DNA of 48,608 bases from NCBI GenBank assembly GCA_937943045.1, contig CALEBN010000011.1, forward strand, positions 1-48,608, in the 5' to 3' direction. Made by a program: the position numbers and the translations under genes. Origin of the DNA: an uncultured Collinsella sp. (lineage in GTDB: Bacteria > Actinomycetota > Coriobacteriia > Coriobacteriales > Coriobacteriaceae). Below, in pieces: positions 32,489 through 40,074 of this stretch (the stretch's first letter is position 1; the number at the start of each line of letters is the position of its first letter). The notes beneath the pieces are model-generated. The model was given only the letters and a program-made list of their open reading frames with translations, was not told the DNA's origin and made no database searches.

Positions 32489-32588
32489 GCTCCCTTCGTT
32501 GGCATTACCCATATCAGGTTTGCGGGTCAGGGCGGGCGCGCCCAGTCTCAGCCTGCCGTCTTGTCCTGCAAGCTCCCCGTTTATGTGG
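32489..32588 (-). promoter_or_regulatory. TPP riboswitch upstream of thiC
   Basis: Reading the minus strand, the conserved thi-box elements occur in order: GGGGAGC, GGCTGAGA, a GC-rich variable arm, CCTGACCC, AACCTGATATGGGTAATGCC and AACGAAGGGA. The 3' end of the aptamer, AAGGGAG, is itself the SD of thiC, so ligand binding can directly hide the ribosome site. Translational repression by TPP is inferred from this overlap. Confidence 0.95.
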
Positions 32589-32596
32589 TGGGCTCA

Positions 32597-32602
32597 AGTA
32601 TA
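32597..32602 (-). promoter_or_regulatory. -10 of the thiC promoter
   Basis: TATACT on the minus strand, about 10 nt before the start of the TPP aptamer. The -35 is weak. The divergent plus-strand gene has TACGAT at 32614-32619 as its own possible -10. Confidence 0.5.
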
Positions 32603-32652
32603 GCCTGAATGGGTACGATTGACGCGATGAGCATGCCCGTGGGGAGGCGAAC

Positions 32653-33168
32653 ATGGAAGACAAGCATCTATATCGAGAGACGCAATGGGATGTATCGGCC
32701 GAGGAGAGCCGTGCCCATCATGGGCTGGTCGCAATTGGTTTTGCGATCCTTGTCGTGATGGTGATTGCCTGTTGTATCTGGACGTTTGGCGGGCGTGGGG
32801 GAGCTGCCTGGACGTTTGAGGCGGATGATAACCTGCCGATTATGACGGTGAAGGTCGCGGGCGGCAATACCGTGGCCGCGCCGGGCGACTATTGGTATCC
32901 GCACGACGAGTTTGTGCAATTGCAGTTGAGCGGTGGGTCCATTCCTGGTGAGGAAATCGAACGCGTGACGTATGATGCGACGCTCAAAACACTGACGGTG
33001 AAGCTCAAGAATCAGGGCGACGTGCCTACGACTATGGATATTGCCTTGACCGAATGGCGCCTGGAGCCTCCATCGGGTGTTGCGGTGCCCGAGGTGGAGC
33101 ACGTTAAGATTACCTACCAAGATGGCTCGACGAGCGAGATTGCCAAAGCAGACGGTCTGGCGAAATAG
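32653..33168 (+). CDS. Hypothetical membrane-anchored protein
   Basis: 171 residues, not recognised. A 22-residue polar N-terminus is followed by one strong membrane segment (about 24-45), so the remaining 125 residues probably lie outside the membrane. That part looks beta-rich (WTFEADDNLPIMTVKVAGG, VTYDATLKTLTVKLKNQ, HVKITYQDGSTSEI), with no cysteine or obvious catalytic motif. GGGGAGG precedes the ATG. It is divergent from thiC and convergent with yaaA, 23 nt away. Confidence 0.75.
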   Translation: MEDKHLYRETQWDVSAEESRAHHGLVAIGFAILVVMVIACCIWTFGGRGGAAWTFEADDNLPIMTVKVAGGNTVAAPGDYWYPHDEFVQLQLSGGSIPGEEIERVTYDATLKTLTVKLKNQGDVPTTMDIALTEWRLEPPSGVAVPEVEHVKITYQDGSTSEIAKADGLAK

Positions 33169-33191
33169 CGGGGTGTTTGGAAATGGCGGAC

Positions 33192-34001
33192 CTATTGTGC
33201 CTGCGCGCTCATGAATACCAGGGTGTTTTTGTCTGAAAGCTCGGGGATGTGCCGATAGCCGATGTTGAATGCGGTAAGTTCGCTTGCATCCTCGAGCTTG
33301 TTTTCTGCCATCCACCGCACCATGGAGCCGCGCGCCTTTTTGCTGGCGGTCGACCGTTGGATGGGCTTCCCGTTGCGGACGCCCTCGCCAAAGAGGCACG
33401 TGACGGCTGTGGCGTCGCCCGTGAGGTGGGGCAGGACGGCTTTGGCATACTCTACGCTGGCGAGGTTGACGATCGTGGTGTTTGAGCCTGCCGGGGCGAT
33501 AGCCCGCGCGAGCTTGTCGCTCCAAAACGCATAGAGGTCTCGGGCATCGTCAACGGCGAGCTTCGCGCCCATCTCCAGCCGATACGGTTCGACGGCATGA
33601 AAGGGGCGTATGCATCCGTAAAGGCCTGAGAGGATCCACAGATGGTCTTGCAGCCATGCGAGCTGCGCGGCATCCATCACCTCGGGCGCCATGCTCTGGT
33701 ATTGAATGCCGTGATAGGACATGACGGCAGGGGAGAGGTGGCGGGCGAGGGCGGGATTGTCGAGATCGCCGTTTTTCAGGATGGGCCCGAACTCATGCAG
33801 GGTGTTGAGGCAAGGCCCCAGCAGTTTGTCACTCACATTCCATAGCGCCTGCAGGCCGCCGCTGCCTTCATTTCGTTCGATATCTAGCAGTGCGCGGTGG
33901 AGGCGAGCCGTCTCGTGCGCAAAAGGTGGAATACCCAGGACTTCAAAAGCATCTTGGGCCGCGCGCATCTGCTTGGCGGGCGAAATGATGACCTGCAGCA
34001 T
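33192..34001 (-). CDS. yaaA: YaaA/DUF328 family peroxide-stress protein
   Basis: 269-residue YaaA (UPF0246) protein, which binds DNA and helps limit iron and oxidative damage in E. coli. Family segments: IISPAKQMR at the start, ALWNVSDK, YHGIQYQSM, LSGLYGCIRPFHAVEPYRLEMG (about 125-146), NLASVEYAKAV and the C-terminal SKKARGSMVRWMAE. GAGGAG lies just before ATG 34001. It is preceded on the same strand by the aminopeptidase gene, separated by a long hairpin. Confidence 0.92.
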   Translation of the reverse strand: MLQVIISPAKQMRAAQDAFEVLGIPPFAHETARLHRALLDIERNEGSGGLQALWNVSDKLLGPCLNTLHEFGPILKNGDLDNPALARHLSPAVMSYHGIQYQSMAPEVMDAAQLAWLQDHLWILSGLYGCIRPFHAVEPYRLEMGAKLAVDDARDLYAFWSDKLARAIAPAGSNTTIVNLASVEYAKAVLPHLTGDATAVTCLFGEGVRNGKPIQRSTASKKARGSMVRWMAENKLEDASELTAFNIGYRHIPELSDKNTLVFMSAQAQ

Positions 34002-34025
34002 GGACTCTCCTCTGCCAAAAAAGAA

Positions 34026-34090
34026 GTTGCGGTGGAATAGTTCTTGTTCGACCTGTCTAAAGGGCTATTTAGGAACTATTTCACCGCAAC
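34026..34090 (-). terminator. Long hairpin terminator between the aminopeptidase and yaaA
   Basis: 34026-34043 and 34073-34090 are complementary over 18 bp with one G-U pair and a 29-nt loop. On the minus strand the stem is followed by TTCTTTTTT (34025-34017), so it should stop transcription from the aminopeptidase just before the yaaA SD. The arms are unusually long for a terminator. Confidence 0.75.
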
Positions 34091-34104
34091 TGATGAGGGG
34101 CTGG

Positions 34105-35502
34105 TTAGGCGCGCTCGAGGAAGGCCTTGTAGCCGCGGTAGGCCTCGTAGATGTCGGCCTTGTTGGCGACCTCCCACAGGGCGTGCATGGACAGGACGGC
34201 AACGCCGGAGTCGATGACGTTCATGCCGTACTTGGCCATGATGTAGGCGATGGTGCCGCCACCGCCCGCGTTGACGCGACCGAGCTCGCAGGTCTGGAAG
34301 TCCACGCCGGCCTCGTCCATGATGTCGCGGACGAGGGCCACGTACTCGGCGTCGGCGTCGTTTGAACCGCCCTTGCCGCGGCTGCCCGTGTACTTGTTAA
34401 AGCACAGGCCGCGACTCATGAAGGCGGCGTTTTTGGTCTCGAACTTGCCGGCGTAGCCCGGGTCGAAGCCGGCGGACACGTCGGAGGAGAGCATGCGGCT
34501 GCGGGCGAGCGCGCGGCGCAGGGCCAGCGGGCTGTCTTCGCCGGCGAGCGTCATGATCTCGGCGACGGTGTTCTCGAAGAAGCGGCTCGTCATGCCGGTG
34601 GCGCCTACGGAGCCAATTTCCTCCTTGTCGACGATGAGCGTGATGCTCGTGCGTTCAACGTTGGCGACGTCGATCTGGGCAAGCATGGAGGGGTAAGCGC
34701 AGACGCGGTCGTCGTGGCCATAGCCCAAAATCATGGAGCGGTCGAGGCCCATGTCGCGGGCGGGGCCGGCAGGCACGACCTCGATCTCGGCGGAGAGGAA
34801 GTCCTCTTCCTCGACGTCGTACTGCTCCTTGAGGATGTCCAGGAACATCTGCTTGACGGGCTCCTTGGGAGCGTCCTTGTCGTCCTCATCGAACTTGACG
34901 GGGCGGCCGCCCACGATCACGTCGAGGATCTCGGCATCGACGGCGTCCTTGGCGGGCTTGGCCATCTGCTCGCTCGAGAGGTGGATCAGCAGGTCGGAGA
35001 TGGTAAAGACCGGGTCGTCTGCCTTGTCGCCGATGTTGATGTCGACGGTGGTGCCGTCCTTTTTGCAGATGACGCCCACGAGTGCGAGCGGGGAGGCCAC
35101 CCAGTGGTAGCTCTTGACGCCGCCGTAGTAGTGCGTGTCGAGGTAGGCCATGTCGCCGGCCTCGAAGGCGGGATTTTGCTTGAGGTCCAGGCGCGGCGAG
35201 TCCACATGGGCGCCCAGGATGTTAAAGCCCTGCTCGAGCGGGGCGGTGCCCAGGTTGACGAGCATAAGGTCCTTGCCGTGATTGGCGGCGTACACCTTGT
35301 CGCCGGCCTTGAGCGCGTGCCCCTCAGCGATCACGGTCTCCAGATTGACGTAGCCTGCCTCCTCGGCCATCTTGATACCGGTTTTGACGCACAGGCGCTC
35401 GGTTTTGTTCTCGCTCAAAAACTGCTTATAGCCGCGGCAAAGCTCCTCGAGCTCCTCGACTTGCTGTGGCGTGTACTTTTTCCATGCGCAGGGACGCTCC
35501 AT
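34105..35502 (-). CDS. M18 family aminopeptidase
   Basis: 465-residue cytoplasmic zinc aminopeptidase of family M18 (ApeA/aminopeptidase I type), which trims N-terminal residues from peptides. Metal-binding and catalytic segments: GAHVDSPRLD (H99, D101), DKEEIGSVGATG with the catalytic Glu pair, SSDVSAGFDPGY, and VNAGGGGTIAYIMAKYGMNVID near the C-terminus with the last His in SMHALWE. AAAGGAG is 8 nt before ATG 35502. The frame continues open upstream to 36090 opposite polA, but that is not coding. Confidence 0.93.
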   Translation of the reverse strand: MERPCAWKKYTPQQVEELEELCRGYKQFLSENKTERLCVKTGIKMAEEAGYVNLETVIAEGHALKAGDKVYAANHGKDLMLVNLGTAPLEQGFNILGAHVDSPRLDLKQNPAFEAGDMAYLDTHYYGGVKSYHWVASPLALVGVICKKDGTTVDINIGDKADDPVFTISDLLIHLSSEQMAKPAKDAVDAEILDVIVGGRPVKFDEDDKDAPKEPVKQMFLDILKEQYDVEEEDFLSAEIEVVPAGPARDMGLDRSMILGYGHDDRVCAYPSMLAQIDVANVERTSITLIVDKEEIGSVGATGMTSRFFENTVAEIMTLAGEDSPLALRRALARSRMLSSDVSAGFDPGYAGKFETKNAAFMSRGLCFNKYTGSRGKGGSNDADAEYVALVRDIMDEAGVDFQTCELGRVNAGGGGTIAYIMAKYGMNVIDSGVAVLSMHALWEVANKADIYEAYRGYKAFLERA

Positions 35503-35668
35503 GACGCAGGCTCCTTTCGGATCGATCGTGCTGGTTGATGTACCGTGAGCCATCGTATCACGCGCGGGCTCACGGTGGCGGGGGAGCTTGATGTGCGGTG
35601 GCCGCGGGGCGGGGAGCGTGTAAACTGGAGTGAGCAAACCGTGCCCAGCCCAAAGCGAGGTATTCAAT

Positions 35669-38419
35669 ATGTCTGACAAGCGCCGCACCTTTGCCGTTAT
35701 CGACGGCAACTCGCTCATGCATCGCGCCTTCCACGCCGTGCCGCCGACCATGAACGCGCCGGACGGTCGCCCCACCAACGCGATCTTTGGCTTTCTGAAC
35801 ATGTTTCTCAAGATGATCGACGCCTTTAACCCCGACGGTGTGGTCGTGGCGTTTGACAAGGGCAAGCCGCGCGTGCGCATGGAGATGCTGCCGCAGTATA
35901 AGGCGCAGCGTCCGCCCATGGATCCCGATCTGCACGCGCAGTTTCCGATGATCAAGGAGCTGCTCACGGCGCTCAACGTGCCGATTCTGCAGTCCGAGGG
36001 CTGGGAAGGCGACGATATCCTGGGAACCATGGCGCGCCTGGGTGAGGAGGCAGGCTGCGACATGCTGCTGGTGACCGGCGACCGCGACATGTATCAGCTT
36101 GTGACCGAGCACGTCAACGTGGTCTCGACCCGCAAGGGCCTATCCGACGTAGCGATTATGACACCTGAGAGCGTGGATGATCTGTATCACGGCATCACGC
36201 CGGCGCTCGTGCCCGATTTTTACGGTCTGAAGGGCGATACGTCGGACAATATTCCCGGCGTACCGGGCATCGGCCCCAAAAAGGCGAGCGCGCTCATCGC
36301 ACAGTACGGCAGCTTGGACGAGGTCATCGCGCATGCTGACGAGGTCAAGGGCAAGATGGGCGAGAACCTTCGTGCGCACGTCGACGACGCGCTGCTGAGC
36401 CGCAAGGTTGCGACCATTCGCACCGATGCGCCTGTCGAGCTCGACTTTGACGAAACGTCCTTCCCGGCGTTTTCTGCCGACGAAGTGTCCGCGGCGCTGG
36501 GCACGCTCGGCATTACGGCCATGCAGAACCGTTTCTTGGCATTGATCGGTGGCGAGGGTGGGGCTGCGGCCGCTGCAAGCACGTTTGAGATTCCCCCCGT
36601 TATGCGTGCTGCCGCTGGCGATGCCGAGGCGCTCGCTGCTGCTGCCGACGAGATCGCTCGTGCGATCGAGGCAGGCGAGTGGATTGCCGCCGTGGTGGAC
36701 GATGACAAGGAGGAGGGCGCGCTTTTTGGCCTGACGCGCACGCTGTGGCTGGCGACGTCCAAGGGGCTGCTTGCGCTTGAGGAGGGCGACGGCGGTACCA
36801 CTGCCGTGGTTGATGGCTTCAATTTCGCCCACGGCGTGATTGTCGGTGTGCTTGCGCGCCTGTTTATGGAGGGCCGCGTGGCGAGCCCGGATATGAAAGC
36901 GCTGCTGCATGAGCTTTCGCCCATCGACTCTTCCGAGCCCGAGCTCATGGATCCGCTGGCAGTCGATTCCACGCGCATCTTCGATACCGTGGTCGCCGCC
37001 TACCTGTTGGATTCCGACCGCTCCGAGTTTGACGAGGCGTATCTGGCCGATACCTATCTGCAGATGGCGCTGCCTGCGGTGCGCGGTGCGGAGGGTGCTG
37101 GCGAGGATGCTCCTGCGCCCGCCGCTCGCACGGCGGCCTTGACGCTGGCACTGGTCGCACCACTGCGCGACCGCATGGCACGCGAGAACGCCGCCAACGT
37201 GTTCGATGGCATCGAGATGCCGCTCGTTCCGGTACTTGCCAAGATGGAGCGCGCGGGCATGCTCGTGGACCCCGACCGCCTGCACAGTCTGTCCGAGGGC
37301 TTGGCGACCCAGATTACCGAGGTCGAGCGCAGCATTCGCGACCTGGCGGGTGATGAGACGTTTAACATCGGTAGCCCTATGCAGCTCTCGCACGTGCTGT
37401 TTGACGTTATGGGGCTTCCGACCAAGGGCCTCAAAAAGACCAAGCGCGGCTACTATTCGACCAACGCCAAGGTGCTGAGCGATCTTGCCCGTGACCACGA
37501 AATCGTGCGCCTGATCTTGGATTGGCGTGAGAAGTCCAAAATCAAGTCCACCTATCTGGACACGCTGGGCCCGCTGCGCCGCGGTGACGGTCGCGTGCAC
37601 ACCACGTACAACCAGACCATCACGGCAACGGGTCGTCTGTCCTCGAGCGACCCGAACCTGCAGAACATCCCGACGCGCTCTGAGCTGGGCCGTACCGTCA
37701 AGACGGCGTTTTCGGCAGGCGAGGGAAGCGTCTTTTTGGCGGTGGACTACTCGCAGATCGAGCTGCGTCTGCTGGCACATCTCTCAGGTGACGAGCACCT
37801 GGTGCGCGCCTTTAACGAGGGCGAGGACTTCCATGCCGAGACGGCCGCGCGCGTGTTTGGCGTGCCGGTGTCCGAGGTAACGCCTGACTTGCGCAGTCGC
37901 GCCAAGGCCGTGAACTTTGGCATCGTGTATGGTCAGCAGGCTTATGGTCTGTCGCAGTCGCTGCATATCTCGATGGCCGAGGCGCGCGACATGATCGACC
38001 GCTACTACGAGGCCTACCCGGGCGTGCGCACGTTCCTAGACAACGTGGTGGCACGTGCCAAGCAGACGGGCTACGCCGAGACCATGTACGGCCGCCGTCG
38101 CCACATTCCGGAGCTCAAGGCCAAAAACCCGCAACTCCGCGGCTTTGGCGAGCGCACGGCAATGAACCACCCCATGCAGGGCACAGCCGCCGACATCATC
38201 AAGATTGCGATGGCCCGCGTGAGCCGCCGTCTGGAAGAAGAAGGCTTTGCCGCCCACATGATCTTGCAGGTGCACGACGAACTGGACTTTGAGTGCCCCA
38301 TCAACGAAGTCGAGCGCCTCACCGCCATGGTCCGCGACGTCATGGAGCACGTAGTAGACCTCCGCGTACCGTTGATCGCCGAAGCCAGCACCGGCATAAC
38401 CTGGGCCGACGCAAAATAA
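35669..38419 (+). CDS. polA: DNA polymerase I
   Basis: 916-residue family A polymerase for repair and Okazaki-fragment processing. The N-terminal 5' nuclease (1-290) shows VIDGNSLMHRAFHA, GWEGDDILG, VTGDRDMYQLV and DNIPGVPGIGPKKA. The middle region (about 300-520) has the exonuclease fold outline, but I see no DxE pair, so proofreading is probably absent. The polymerase domain has DPNLQNIPTR, motif A FLAVDYSQIELRLLAHLSGD, motif B RSRAKAVNFGIVYGQQAYG and motif C MILQVHDELDF. ATG 35669 follows GCGAGG. The last 60 codons change to A/C-ending codons (GAA, GTA, ATA). Confidence 0.95.
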   Translation: MSDKRRTFAVIDGNSLMHRAFHAVPPTMNAPDGRPTNAIFGFLNMFLKMIDAFNPDGVVVAFDKGKPRVRMEMLPQYKAQRPPMDPDLHAQFPMIKELLTALNVPILQSEGWEGDDILGTMARLGEEAGCDMLLVTGDRDMYQLVTEHVNVVSTRKGLSDVAIMTPESVDDLYHGITPALVPDFYGLKGDTSDNIPGVPGIGPKKASALIAQYGSLDEVIAHADEVKGKMGENLRAHVDDALLSRKVATIRTDAPVELDFDETSFPAFSADEVSAALGTLGITAMQNRFLALIGGEGGAAAAASTFEIPPVMRAAAGDAEALAAAADEIARAIEAGEWIAAVVDDDKEEGALFGLTRTLWLATSKGLLALEEGDGGTTAVVDGFNFAHGVIVGVLARLFMEGRVASPDMKALLHELSPIDSSEPELMDPLAVDSTRIFDTVVAAYLLDSDRSEFDEAYLADTYLQMALPAVRGAEGAGEDAPAPAARTAALTLALVAPLRDRMARENAANVFDGIEMPLVPVLAKMERAGMLVDPDRLHSLSEGLATQITEVERSIRDLAGDETFNIGSPMQLSHVLFDVMGLPTKGLKKTKRGYYSTNAKVLSDLARDHEIVRLILDWREKSKIKSTYLDTLGPLRRGDGRVHTTYNQTITATGRLSSSDPNLQNIPTRSELGRTVKTAFSAGEGSVFLAVDYSQIELRLLAHLSGDEHLVRAFNEGEDFHAETAARVFGVPVSEVTPDLRSRAKAVNFGIVYGQQAYGLSQSLHISMAEARDMIDRYYEAYPGVRTFLDNVVARAKQTGYAETMYGRRRHIPELKAKNPQLRGFGERTAMNHPMQGTAADIIKIAMARVSRRLEEEGFAAHMILQVHDELDFECPINEVERLTAMVRDVMEHVVDLRVPLIAEASTGITWADAK

Positions 38420-38453
38420 AGACGCACCAACAACCCCAAAGTAACCAAAAGCA

Positions 38454-38487
38454 GAAGGGGGCTCCTTACCAACAAGGAGCCCCCTTC
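38454..38487. terminator. Hairpin after polA
   Basis: A perfect 14-bp stem (38454-38467 with 38474-38487, 6-nt loop). The T-tail is short on the plus strand; on the minus strand TGCTTTT follows, so it may work in both directions. Confidence 0.7.
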
Positions 38488-38521
38488 ATTCCAAAAAATC
38501 AGCCAAGTATCTAGGCGCCAA

Positions 38522-38716
38522 GACGCCATCTTGGCGGCAGGTAAGTAAACCTAGGGCCTGGCCGGGCGGCACGGGTTAACTTTTCGTAGATTCCGCACGC
38601 AAAGAAAGCCACTTAATGTGGCTTTCGTCTTGCGCAGGACCTGACCGAGCGAAAAGTTATCCCGTGCCGCCCGGCCAGGCCCGATGGGACGGCTACCGAG
38701 CCGCCAAGATGGCGTC
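38522..38716. repeat. 195-bp composite inverted repeat between polA and the HAD gene
   Basis: Outer arms 38522-38538 and 38700-38716 are perfect 17-bp reverse complements. Inner arms 38554-38586 and 38650-38682 match over 33 bp with one mismatch. In the centre GAAAGCCAC (38604-38612) pairs with GTGGCTTTC (38618-38626). The right outer arm encodes the last codons of the HAD gene (D-A-I-L-A-A), so the left arm is an inverted copy of that gene end. The remaining intergenic bases hold no gene. Confidence 0.9.
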
Positions 38717-39520
38717 GATGAGCGTCAGTACGCCCCCGTCGTTGTTGCTCGGAATGCGCCATTTGGCATGCGCGTTCATGTGCTCCTCGGCATTGTCCAC
38801 GATAAAGCTATGTCCGACGCGCTCCAGCATGGGGATATCGTTGTACGTATCGCCCACGGCGGCGGCGTCGGCGATATCGATGTCCAGGTGCTCGCACAGG
38901 TGCGCGACGCCGGCGCCCTTGTCGACGCCCAAGTTCATGAAGTCGATCCACTCGCGCCCGGCGTTGGTGACGTAGAGCTTGTCCGAGAACTCGGGGCTAT
39001 AGGTCTCGCGGAATGCGGGCTCGGCATCGTAGGCGGGGAAGAAGATCGAGATCTTGTTGGACTCGATATCAATGCCCTCAAAGCTGTCGACGTAGTTGAT
39101 TGTGTTGTAGTAGACGCTGATCTCGTCGTGGTATTGATGGTCGCGGGCAAGCACGTAGAACTCGTCGAAGCAGCACAGGACGGGGACAGCGCGAGGATCC
39201 TCCGAGGCGCGGCTCAAGACCTGCTGGTACAGCTCCACGTCGATAATGCTCTTATAGATATAGCTGCCACGATAGATCACGCATGCGCCGTTGTCGGGAC
39301 AAAAGGCGAGGCGGTTCTTGATGCCCTCGAACATCTCTTCGAGCTTGGGGGCGGGACGTCCGCTGGCGGGGCAGAATACGATGCCGGCTTCGGCGAGCTT
39401 GTCCAGGCGTTCGTCAAGGCCTTGCGGCAGCACGCGCTCGTCGGTCAGCAGTGTCTTGTCCATGTCGACGGCGATGAGCTTAATGTTTCCGATATTGGCG
39501 TCCGATTCGTAAGTTTGCAT
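38693..39520 (-). CDS. Cof-type HAD-IIB family hydrolase
   Basis: 275-residue haloacid-dehalogenase phosphatase with a type IIB cap, usually acting on sugar phosphates or nucleotides; substrate unknown. Motif I is AVDMDKTLL with nucleophile D19 and D21, motif II FCPASGR (S/T), motif III the Lys before GAGVAHLCEHL, and motif IV AVGDTYNDIPML. AAAGG lies before the ATG. The last codons lie within a large inverted repeat. Confidence 0.88.
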   Translation of the reverse strand: MQTYESDANIGNIKLIAVDMDKTLLTDERVLPQGLDERLDKLAEAGIVFCPASGRPAPKLEEMFEGIKNRLAFCPDNGACVIYRGSYIYKSIIDVELYQQVLSRASEDPRAVPVLCCFDEFYVLARDHQYHDEISVYYNTINYVDSFEGIDIESNKISIFFPAYDAEPAFRETYSPEFSDKLYVTNAGREWIDFMNLGVDKGAGVAHLCEHLDIDIADAAAVGDTYNDIPMLERVGHSFIVDNAEEHMNAHAKWRIPSNNDGGVLTLIDAILAAR

Positions 39521-39663
39521 AAAAGCGAGCCTTTCGTTTCGAAATTGTTTCAGACGTTATAACCATCAACTCGTAGTCAGGCGTATTTTCGCAGGATTGG
39601 CGCGCGTTTGCATCTTCATTCACAAAGTAATGGAAAAACTTTTCAGAAATATGAATTTGTCGC

Positions 39664-39691
39664 TTGTGCCGCGGGCACTTTAGCGTAATAT
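39664..39691 (+). promoter_or_regulatory. Possible argG operon promoter
   Basis: TTGTGC (39664-39669) and TAATAT (39686-39691) are 16 bp apart. A second candidate is TTACCG (39728) with TACGAT (39750-39755), also 16 bp. Half-sites resembling ArgR boxes (ATTCA near 39619, ATGAAT at 39651-39656) lie upstream but do not form a full operator. The 274 nt between the HAD start and the leader ORF contain no other gene. Confidence 0.45.
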
Positions 39692-39794
39692 AGCGACCAT
39701 CGAAAACGGAGACGGAAAAACAACCGCTTACCGAGGAAAAGGTACCGTTTACGATATTAGAATTGCGCCCGGCGATAGGTGAAAGGAGAGGCAG

Positions 39795-39869
39795 ATGCAG
39801 TTCGTAAAGATCATCACTACTGCAGACAATGCCATCCGACGCCAGCGCGCAATTTCCCGACGACGATAA
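39795..39869 (+). CDS. Arginine-rich leader peptide upstream of argG
   Basis: A 24-codon ORF, not recognised from any annotation. It starts at ATG 39795 with AAAGGAG 6 nt upstream (a stronger SD than most genes here). Six of its last ten codons are Arg: CGA CGC CAG CGC GCA ATT TCC CGA CGA CGA, then TAA. It lies 205 nt before argG, an arginine biosynthesis gene. Leader peptides with runs of the end-product codon are the hallmark of ribosome-mediated attenuation (his, trp, leu). CGA is rare in the neighbouring genes, which would sharpen the response. The function is inferred. Confidence 0.65.
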   Translation: MQFVKIITTADNAIRRQRAISRRR

Positions 39870-39933
39870 CAATCGTCTCTGTCCGCATGGGGCGAATTGC
39901 CTCAACAGAGTCATTTTGAGGTAGTTGGGTTTT
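39862..39933 (+). promoter_or_regulatory. Putative attenuator following the Arg leader
   Basis: Competing stems are visible. 1:2 is GACGAT (39862-39867, in the last Arg codons and stop) with ATCGTC (39872-39877). 2:3 is CTCTGT (39877-39882) with ACAGAG (39905-39910). 3:4 is AATTGCCTCAA (39895-39905) with TTGAGGTAGTT (39916-39926), 11 bp with two G-U pairs, followed by GGGTTTT. A ribosome stalled at the CGA run would block 1:2 and favour 2:3 over the terminator-like 3:4. The T-run is short, so the model is tentative. Confidence 0.45.
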
Positions 39934-40074
39934 AGCACGACATTGCTGCATGTTTCCAGGGCATGTATGTGCTGATTATTGCTATTTAACCTGATATCGC
40001 ACGGTTTTTGACCTCGAAATGACTTGCAACTGACCGATGTTCTAACTAGCTACCAAGGGCGAAAGGAAACAGCC

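Noticed and set aside
35503..36090. Upstream extension of the M18 aminopeptidase across polA
   Set aside because: The conserved enzyme begins at 35502 with a good SD; the extension is antisense to polA.
36140..37780. A 546-codon minus-strand frame opposite polA
   Set aside because: Antisense shadow of a conserved gene; no SD and no recognisable motif.
39480..39938. 152-codon minus-strand frame overlapping the HAD start and the Arg leader
   Set aside because: It overlaps the HAD N-terminus and a regulatory region, has no SD and an unnatural composition.
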